A program made the translations under genes and the position numbers. The notes beneath the pieces are model-generated. The model ran no database searches and was not told the origin of the DNA. It saw nothing but the letters and a program-made list of their open reading frames with translations. Positions 58,132 through 64,000 of a stretch of DNA of 64,000 nt are shown here, one piece after another. The stretch is taken from the NCBI GenBank assembly GCA_965228445.1, contig OZ245813.1, positions 2,728,001 to 2,792,000 of the forward strand. The letters run 5' to 3'. How positions within the stretch are numbered: the stretch's first letter is position 1; every line of letters starts with the position of its first letter. This DNA comes from Thalassobaculum sp965228445. Lineage in GTDB: Bacteria > Pseudomonadota > Alphaproteobacteria > Thalassobaculales > Thalassobaculaceae.

Positions 58132-60558
58132 TTACGGCTTGGAGACGAAGGTGTCGACCACGTTCTTGATTCCGGCGTGGTCGAACGCGACTTCCAGCTT
58201 GTCGCCGTCGACCTTGGTGACGGTGCCCATGCCGAATTTCTGATGGAACACCCGCTCGTCCACGGCGTATTTCGCCGGCTTGGAGCGGTTGACCGTATAG
58301 CCCTCGCCGTCGATCACCGGCGCGCGGGTGCGGATGGTCCCGCCGCCGCGCCGCATGTAGCCGGGCCCGCGCCCCGCCACCTTGCCGCTGCGCCCGGCGC
58401 TGTCCCAGGTGGGAAGCTTGGCGTCGTCGTCCCGGTCGTAGCTCATGCCGTCGCCACGGCCGTAACCGCCGCGTCCGCCGCCATAGCCGTAGCCGCTGCT
58501 GCTGCCGGAGCCGTAGAGCCCGGCTTCGCTGATCATCTCCACATGCTCGGTCGGCAGCTCGGAGACGAAGCGCGACGGGATCGCGCTCTGCCACAGGCCG
58601 TGCACCCGGCGGTTGGCGGCGAAGACGATCTCCACCTTCTTGCGCGCCCGGGTCAGGCCGACATAGGCGAGCCGCCGCTCCTCCTCGAGGCCAGCGGCCC
58701 CGTTCTCGTCCAGTGCGCGCTGATTGGGAAACATCCCCTCCTCCCAGCCCGGCAGGAAGACCACGTCGAACTCCAGCCCCTTGGCGGCATGCAGGGTCAT
58801 CAGACTGACCTGCTCGCCATCGGCGGCCTCGGCATTCTCCATGACCAGGGAGATGTGCTCCAGGAACCCGCCCAGGCTCTCGAACTCCTCCAGGGCGGTG
58901 ACCAGCTCCTTCAGGTTCTCCAGGCGCCCGGGGGCTTCCGGCGACTTGTCCTTCTGCAGGGCGGCGGTATAGCCGCTCTCGTCCAGCACCATGCGGGCAA
59001 GGTCGGACGGGTCCTCGCTCTGCGACGCCTCGCGCCAGCGCGCGAAATCGCCCATCAGGGAGCCGACCGCCCGGCGTGCCGCCGGTTTCAGCTCGTCGCT
59101 CTGCACCAGCTGCTCGGCCGCCACGGTCAGCGGCATGTTGGTCGAGCGGGCGTGCTGGAACAGCACCTGCTCGGTGGTCTTGCCGATGCCGCGGGCCGGT
59201 GTGTTGACGATCCGTTCGAAGGCGAGGTCGTCGTCCGGCTGGGCGATCACCCGCAGATAGGCGATGGCGTCGCGGATCTCCTTGCGCTCGTAGAACCGCG
59301 CGCCGCCGACCACCCGGTAGGGCACACCCAGCGTGATCAGCCGTTCCTCGAACTCGCGGGTCTGGAAGCCGGCGCGGACCAGCACCGCCATCTCGCGCAG
59401 CGGCACCTTGGCGCGCTGGTAATCCTCGATCCGGTCGCCGACGACCCTTGCCTCCTCCTCGCCGTCCCACACACCGCGCACAGTGAGCTGGTCGCCGTCG
59501 GCGCCGTCGGTCCACAGGGTCTTGCCGAGCCGCCCCTCGTTATGGGCGATCAGGTCGGAGGCGGCGGCCAGGATGCGGGAGGTGGAGCGGTAGTTCTGCT
59601 CCAGCCGCACCACCTTGGCGCCGGGGAAGTCCTTCTCGAACTTCAGGATGTTGCCGATCTCGGCCCCGCGCCAGCCGTAGATCGACTGGTCGTCGTCGCC
59701 GACGCAGCAGATGTTCTTGTGACTCTGGGCCAGCAGCCGCAGCCAGAGATACTGGGCGACGTTGGTGTCCTGGTATTCGTCCACCAGGATGTAGCGGAAC
59801 TGGGTCTGGTACTGCTGCAGCACCTCGGGCCGGGTCTGGAACAGAGTCAGACAGTGCAGCAGCAGGTCGCCGAAATCGGCGGCGTTCAGGGTGGTCAGGC
59901 GGTCCTGATACTGCTGGTAGATCTGTTGCAGCTTGCCTCCGGCCATGTCGCCGGCCTCGGCCACGCCGATCTTGTCGGGGGTCAGTCCCCGGTCCTTCCA
60001 GCGCTGCAGCACGCCCATGACCACCCGCGCCGGCCAGCGCTTGTCGTCCACGTTCTCGGCCTGCAGCACCTGCTTCAGCAGCCGGATCTGGTCGTCGGTG
60101 TCCAGGATGGTGAAGTTCGACTTCAGCCCCACCAGCTCGGCATGACGGCGCAGGATGCGGGCGCAGAGCGCGTGGAAGGTGCCGAGCCAGACCTGCTCGG
60201 CGGCCGGGCCGACGATGCGGCCGACCCGCTCCTTCATCTCGCGCGCGGCCTTGTTGGTGAAGGTCACCGCCAGCACGTTCCACGGCTTGGCCTTGCCCAT
60301 CGCCATCAGGTGGGACAGCCGGGTGGTGAGCACGCGGGTCTTGCCGGTGCCGGCCCCCGCGAGCACGAGCACCGGGCCGTCCAGCGCTTCCACCGCCGCC
60401 CGCTGGCCTTCGTTCAGGCCGTCGAGATAGCCGCCGCGCGCGCCGATCGCCGCCGGGGCCTGAGCCGGGCCGGGATAGGCCGGAGCCGGGCCCGACGGGC
60501 GCCGATACTCGGCCGGGTCGATCCCGCCGTCACCGTCTTTTGAAAACAGATCCGCCAT
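58132..60558 (-). CDS. UvrD/PcrA-type DNA helicase
   Basis: From ATG 60558 the product is 808 residues. It has all superfamily 1A motifs: LAGAGTGKTRVLTTRL (Walker A), AVTFTNKAAREMKERV (Ia), ILVDEYQDTN (Walker B), VGDDDQSIYGWRGAE (III) and LEQNYRST (IV). VSLMTLHAAKGLEFDVVFLPG (given in part) and AYVGLTRARKK (VI) complete them. It unwinds DNA in mismatch and excision repair or clears stalled forks. A Gly-Tyr-rich linker (about residues 680-730) and a C-terminal Tudor-like domain are typical of PcrA or UvrD. Both names fit. Confidence 0.93.
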   Translation of the reverse strand: MADLFSKDGDGGIDPAEYRRPSGPAPAYPGPAQAPAAIGARGGYLDGLNEGQRAAVEALDGPVLVLAGAGTGKTRVLTTRLSHLMAMGKAKPWNVLAVTFTNKAAREMKERVGRIVGPAAEQVWLGTFHALCARILRRHAELVGLKSNFTILDTDDQIRLLKQVLQAENVDDKRWPARVVMGVLQRWKDRGLTPDKIGVAEAGDMAGGKLQQIYQQYQDRLTTLNAADFGDLLLHCLTLFQTRPEVLQQYQTQFRYILVDEYQDTNVAQYLWLRLLAQSHKNICCVGDDDQSIYGWRGAEIGNILKFEKDFPGAKVVRLEQNYRSTSRILAAASDLIAHNEGRLGKTLWTDGADGDQLTVRGVWDGEEEARVVGDRIEDYQRAKVPLREMAVLVRAGFQTREFEERLITLGVPYRVVGGARFYERKEIRDAIAYLRVIAQPDDDLAFERIVNTPARGIGKTTEQVLFQHARSTNMPLTVAAEQLVQSDELKPAARRAVGSLMGDFARWREASQSEDPSDLARMVLDESGYTAALQKDKSPEAPGRLENLKELVTALEEFESLGGFLEHISLVMENAEAADGEQVSLMTLHAAKGLEFDVVFLPGWEEGMFPNQRALDENGAAGLEEERRLAYVGLTRARKKVEIVFAANRRVHGLWQSAIPSRFVSELPTEHVEMISEAGLYGSGSSSGYGYGGGRGGYGRGDGMSYDRDDDAKLPTWDSAGRSGKVAGRGPGYMRRGGGTIRTRAPVIDGEGYTVNRSKPAKYAVDERVFHQKFGMGTVTKVDGDKLEVAFDHAGIKNVVDTFVSKP

Positions 60559-60893
60559 GACCGGAGCATATAACATCCCCTCGGGACATCCGCAGGCCTA
60601 TCTCGCCCGCCGCGCCGATCCGTCGTCGTTTCGATCGATCCAAGACCGTTGTAAACTTAATTGAATTTAACGTTTTATTATAACGTTTGTCTTAGAAATC
60701 CAGGTTGAGACACGCCTCGTAGGGAGAGGCTGGCGCGCCGGCGCAGGGCAGGCGGGCCCGACGAAACAGATCCCCCGGATCGCTCGGTGCAGTCTAGAGC
60801 CGGTCCCATGTGCCTGCGGTTCACGGGGAAACGGGGGGTGCTTCGGCACCCCCCGTGCTTTCCGCCGCCCCCCGTGTGACATCGCCCCTCCGG
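60559..60893. other. 335-bp intergenic region between clcA-type and uvrD-type genes
   Basis: No gene is seen. The region holds a GC-rich hairpin (60831-60856) near the ClC gene stop, and an AT-rich patch (60650-60700) with TATAAT on the minus strand (60677-60682), a probable -10 for the helicase gene. No good -35 was found. Confidence 0.5.
60831..60856. terminator. GC-rich hairpin after the ClC channel gene
   Basis: ACGGGGGGTGC (60831-60841) pairs perfectly with GCACCCCCCGT (60846-60856) across a TTCG loop. On the minus strand it lies about 40 bp after the ClC stop codon and is followed by TTTCCCC. The T-run is weak but a terminator role is likely. Confidence 0.65.
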
Positions 60894-62663
60894 TCAGATC
60901 GTCTCGCCGTGCTCCTCGGCCTGCTGTGTGATGAGCGCCTGGTTGTAGGCCCGCATGACGTCGCGTTCGTGCAGGCAGCCGATCAGCCGCATGCGCTCGG
61001 CCGAATCGACCACCGCCAGCAGCCCCTCCTCCGCCTCGGAAAACCGTCGGATCGCCTTCTCCACGTCGTCGCCGATCTCCAGGAAGGGCGGGTGCTTGCG
61101 GGCCAGATCAATCGCCGTGTATTCGCGGTCGTGGGACAGATCGAAGGCCACTTCGCCCAGGTCCGCCAGGGTGATCGTGCCGACCAGCTTCTCGTCCGAA
61201 TCGATCACGAACAGCTCGTTCATCGGCGCCAGCCGCAGCCGGTTACGCAGGCTGTCGAGGCCGGCATCCCTGTTCACCGAGACGTGATCCTGCTGCATCA
61301 GGTCGTGGACCTTCAGGTTGCGCAGGGCGGTGACGTCATGACCGCCATGGATATGCACGCCGCGGCGCCGAAGCTGGTCGGCGAAGAAGGACGGGCTGTG
61401 CCAGACCCGGGTGATCACCGAGGCGATCACCACCGCGACCATCACGCCGACCGTCAGCTTGTAGTCGCCGGTCAGCTCGAAGATCATCAGAATCGTGGAG
61501 ATCGGCGCCCCCAGGGTCGCCGCCGCGACCGCCCCCATGGCGATCAGCGTGTAGGCGCCGTGCCCCGAGGCCAGGTCCGGGAACGGAATGGCGGCGATGA
61601 TGCCGTAGGCGCCGCCGATCATCGCGCCGATGAACAGCGACGGGGAGAACACCCCGCCGCCGAACCCGGCGCCGAGGCACAGGGCGGTCATCAGGATCTT
61701 CAGCACCGCGAGCGCGATCATCAGCTCGAGATCGTAGCCCTCGGCCTCGTTCAGCGCGCCGTCCATGGCCTCGTAGCCGACGCCCAGGATCTCCGGAAAC
61801 TCGAGGGCCACCACGCCGACCACCAGGCCGGCGAGCGCCGGGTGCAGCCAGCGCGGCAGCGGCAGGCGCTGACCGTGGACCTCGACGAAGGCGGCGGCCC
61901 GCATCAGCGCCACCGCCGCCACGGCGCAGACCCCGCCGAGAATGATGAAGGCCGGGAACTCGAGGAACGAGGTGATGTGGTGCCCCGGCACCTCGAAGGC
62001 CGGGAAGTCGCCGAACCAGATCCGCGACAGGATGGTGCCGAACACCGAGGCGATGACGATCGGCGCGAAGGCGGACAGGGCATAGTGGCCGATCACCACC
62101 TCCAGGGCGAAGAACACCCCGGCGATCGGCGCATTGAAGGAGGCGGCGACCGCGCTGGCCACGCCGCAGCCGAGCAGGGTGCGGGCCTGGCTGCGGGTCA
62201 GGTTGAGCTGGCGGCCGAGGAAACTGGCGAGCGAGGCGCCGAGATGCACCGCCGGCCCTTCGCGGCCGACCGAGGCGCCGCAGCCGATCGAGGTGGCGCT
62301 GATCACCGCCGCGCCGAGGCCCTGGCGCATCGACATCCGCCCGACCCGCAGAGCGCTCGACTCGATGACATTGGCGACGCCCTGGGGCCGGCCGCCGGGC
62401 ATGACGTACTTGCAGAACAGGCCGACCAGCAGGCCGCCGAGCACCGGGGCGAGGATCAGGCGCCACCAGTCCAGCTCGGCCGCGAAGGTCGCCACCCGGT
62501 CCGACCGGAAGCCCAGGAACAGCAACTGCAGGAAGTCGATCGCCTCGCGGAAGACGATGGCCCCACCGGCCGCCGCGCCGCCGACGATCACCGCCACGGC
62601 AGCCATGACCACCTGGTCATTGCCGACCAGCCGTTTGAAGTCTTGGATGTACCGGTTCGCCAT
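60894..62663 (-). CDS. ClC-type chloride channel or exchanger with CBS domains
   Basis: From ATG 62663 the protein is 589 residues. The ClC fold (about residues 20-430) carries the signature GREGPAVHLG (the gating glutamate is present), the selectivity helix near VFSPSLFIGAM, and about 18 membrane helices. Two C-terminal CBS domains (VHDLMQQDHVSVNRDAGLDS and IDLARKHPPFLEIGDDVEKA) follow at about 450-560. The frame beginning 22 residues upstream lacks a family match. It moves chloride, perhaps with proton exchange; channel or antiporter cannot be told. Confidence 0.88.
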   Translation of the reverse strand: MANRYIQDFKRLVGNDQVVMAAVAVIVGGAAAGGAIVFREAIDFLQLLFLGFRSDRVATFAAELDWWRLILAPVLGGLLVGLFCKYVMPGGRPQGVANVIESSALRVGRMSMRQGLGAAVISATSIGCGASVGREGPAVHLGASLASFLGRQLNLTRSQARTLLGCGVASAVAASFNAPIAGVFFALEVVIGHYALSAFAPIVIASVFGTILSRIWFGDFPAFEVPGHHITSFLEFPAFIILGGVCAVAAVALMRAAAFVEVHGQRLPLPRWLHPALAGLVVGVVALEFPEILGVGYEAMDGALNEAEGYDLELMIALAVLKILMTALCLGAGFGGGVFSPSLFIGAMIGGAYGIIAAIPFPDLASGHGAYTLIAMGAVAAATLGAPISTILMIFELTGDYKLTVGVMVAVVIASVITRVWHSPSFFADQLRRRGVHIHGGHDVTALRNLKVHDLMQQDHVSVNRDAGLDSLRNRLRLAPMNELFVIDSDEKLVGTITLADLGEVAFDLSHDREYTAIDLARKHPPFLEIGDDVEKAIRRFSEAEEGLLAVVDSAERMRLIGCLHERDVMRAYNQALITQQAEEHGETI

Positions 62664-62794
62664 GAAAGCGGGGACCCGCCGGGAAACGTAACAGAGACGG
62701 CAGCTTAGCGGCGATCGACGATCCGTCAAAGACCTGACGGCCCGCGACGGAAAGCGGTTGGCGTCGCGACCCGCCCGGGCATAGCATCGGACCC

Positions 62795-63301
62795 ATGGAT
62801 ATCACGATCAGACCCGCCCGCTTCCGCCGCCCCGAGGAGACGGGCTCCGACGACGCCGAAACCGTGCGCCGGCTGGTGCGTGCGCTGGCCGAGGTGCAGG
62901 AGGCCGCCGATTACGTCACCGGCACGGTCGACGACCTGCGGCGCGACGGCAGCGGCGCCACACCCTATTTCCACGCCATGATCGCCGAACGGTCCGACGG
63001 CACGCCGGTCGGCCTGGCGCTGTACTATTACGTCTATTCGACCTGGGCCGGACGCCCGAAGCTCTATGTCGAGGACCTGTACGTCGACGGCGACCTGCGC
63101 GGCACCGGCCTCGGACGGCGTCTGATGGCCGCCCTGGCGCGCGAGGCGCTGAAGCGCGGCTGCGTCAAGCTCGACCTCTCCGTGAAGACCGACAACAAGG
63201 CCCGCGACTTCTATTCCCGGCTCGGCCTGACCCGCAGCGGCACCTGGCTGCCCTACACGGTGGGCGGCAGCGACCTGGAAACCCTGGCCTCCAGCGGCTG
63301 A
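62795..63301 (+). CDS. GNAT family N-acetyltransferase
   Basis: The 168-residue protein has the GNAT acetyl-CoA fold: the LYVEDLYVDGDLRGTGLGRRLM strand and loop (residues 86-107) with the Q/R-x-x-G-x-G/A motif as RGTGLGRRL. The next part, KLDLSVKTDNKARDFYSRLG, is of the spermidine/diamine acetyltransferase kind (SSAT). It may acetylate polyamines or another amine. It is divergent from the ClC gene and 74 bp before nadE. Confidence 0.85.
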   Translation: MDITIRPARFRRPEETGSDDAETVRRLVRALAEVQEAADYVTGTVDDLRRDGSGATPYFHAMIAERSDGTPVGLALYYYVYSTWAGRPKLYVEDLYVDGDLRGTGLGRRLMAALAREALKRGCVKLDLSVKTDNKARDFYSRLGLTRSGTWLPYTVGGSDLETLASSG

Positions 63302-63375
63302 GCAAGGAGTCGGCCGTACCGCGCACCGCCTGATCCGCATTGCCCCCGCCCGCCGGGCGCGCTAACTGTTTCGCC

Positions 63376-64000
63376 ATGACAGACACGCTCACCATCACCC
63401 TGGCCCAGCTCAACCCGCGGGTCGGCGACATCGACGGCAACCTGGCGAAGCTGCGCCGCGTGCGCGCCCAGGCGGCGGCCGAGGGTGCGGATGTGATCCT
63501 GACGCCGGAACTCTACGCCTGCGGCTATCCGCCGGAGGACCTGGTGCTGAAGCCGATGTTCGTGGCCGAGATCCGCGACGCGGTCGAGGTTCTGGCGGCG
63601 GAAACCGCCGATGGCGGCCCGGCGATCCTGCTCGGCGCGCCCTGGGCCGAGGACGACAAGCTGTACAACGCCCTGCTGCTGCTCGACGGCGGCAAGGTGC
63701 AGGCGGCGCGCTACAAGGTCGATCTGCCGAACTACGGCGTGTTCGACGAGAAGCGGGTGTTCGATACCGGCCCGATGCCGGGACCGATGGACGTGCGCGG
63801 CGTGCGCATCGGCGTGCCGATCTGCGAGGACATCTGGACGCCCGACGTGGTCGAGTGCGTCAGCGAGACCGGCGGCGAGTTCCTGCTGGTCCCCAACGGC
63901 TCGCCCTTCGACAGCCAGAAGCTGGACAACCGCCTCCAGCACGCCACCTCCCGCGTGGTCGAGAGCGGCCTGCCGCTGGTCTATCTGAACCAGGTCGGCG
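63376..64000 (+). CDS. nadE: glutamine-hydrolysing NAD+ synthase, N-terminal part (cut by window end)
   Basis: Only the first 208 residues are in the window. They form a nitrilase-fold glutaminase domain with its triad: Glu in LTPELYACGY, Lys in YKVDLPNYGVFDEKRVFD and Cys in VPICEDIW. This domain releases ammonia from glutamine for the C-terminal NAD+ synthetase domain, which lies beyond the window. The combination of this N-terminus (MTDTLTITLAQLNPRVGD) with the YACGYPPEDLV motif is typical of NadE-Gln rather than a stand-alone nitrilase, but the synthetase half is unseen. Confidence 0.85.
   Translation, partial: MTDTLTITLAQLNPRVGDIDGNLAKLRRVRAQAAAEGADVILTPELYACGYPPEDLVLKPMFVAEIRDAVEVLAAETADGGPAILLGAPWAEDDKLYNALLLLDGGKVQAARYKVDLPNYGVFDEKRVFDTGPMPGPMDVRGVRIGVPICEDIWTPDVVECVSETGGEFLLVPNGSPFDSQKLDNRLQHATSRVVESGLPLVYLNQVG

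Noticed and set aside
57230..59515. Single long minus-strand frame covering prmA and part of the helicase gene
   Set aside because: Only the last 296 codons encode PrmA. The upstream part is the wrong frame of the UvrD/PcrA gene and is Arg- and Gly-rich noise.

Overview
The window looks like a contig piece from a GC-rich alphaproteobacterium, probably in the Rhodospirillales (for example near Thalassobaculum). That placement is an inference. It rests on the order lptC-lptA-lptB-rpoN-hpf-ptsN, on the Hsp20-DUF1150 pair, on the NDUFA9-like protein and on the high third-position GC of the core genes. No marker gene that fixes the genus was recognised.

Region 1 (about 1-6,900) is an accessory stretch of lower GC. 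It holds debris of four insertion sequences: IS630-like, IS5-like, an IS3-family copy with both terminal repeats, and a second IS3-family copy of the IS407 type. Between them lie three surface-glycan-type genes: an FkbM methyltransferase, a Kdo-hydroxylase-like oxygenase and a small SAM methyltransferase.

Region 2 (6,907-17,603, all minus strand) is a candidate surface-protein system. A 725-residue RTX protein is followed by a 30-bp palindromic terminator and two paralogous TPR-glycosyltransferase-like proteins that flank an unknown 185-residue protein. A type I secretion ABC exporter and its HlyD adaptor complete the set. The layout suggests a secreted, calcium-binding and possibly glycosylated S-layer or adhesin.

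Region 3 (18,350-30,055) is a glycan locus of normal genomic GC. It contains a UDP-galactopyranose-mutase-like flavoprotein, a Gfo/Idh/MocA oxidoreductase, a minus-strand operon (SAM methyltransferase, FkbM methyltransferase, unknown 347-residue protein, GT4), a divergent plus-strand operon and a convergent sulfotransferase. The plus-strand operon encodes an NAD-dependent epimerase, a DAHP-synthase-like enzyme, a shikimate-dehydrogenase-like enzyme and a CMP-sugar synthetase. The DAHP-synthase-like enzyme keeps its PEP-binding residues but has lost the metal-ligand Cys (now Asn) and the KPRT arginine (now Leu). The dehydrogenase pocket is altered too. I read this operon as a possible undescribed route to a CMP-activated 2-keto-3-deoxy acid or carbocycle, and it is the most interesting signal in the window.

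Region 4 (30,197-64,000) is mostly ordinary chromosome. It holds a trypsin-like protease, hsp20-DUF1150 behind a sigma-32-like promoter, ptsN-hpf-rpoN-lptBAC, RNase D, tRNA-Leu(CAG) and the NDUFA9-like gene. Next come a 3-oxoacid CoA-transferase pair, a flavin monooxygenase, an MFS exporter, aminotransferases, a pentapeptide-repeat protein, RidA and a FemAB-like protein. The last part has bamD-recN-ligA, a DUF1127 protein, prmA, uvrD/pcrA, a ClC channel with CBS domains, an acetyltransferase and the start of nadE, which is cut by the window end. Two inverted intergenic repeats and a candidate structured small RNA lie between these genes.
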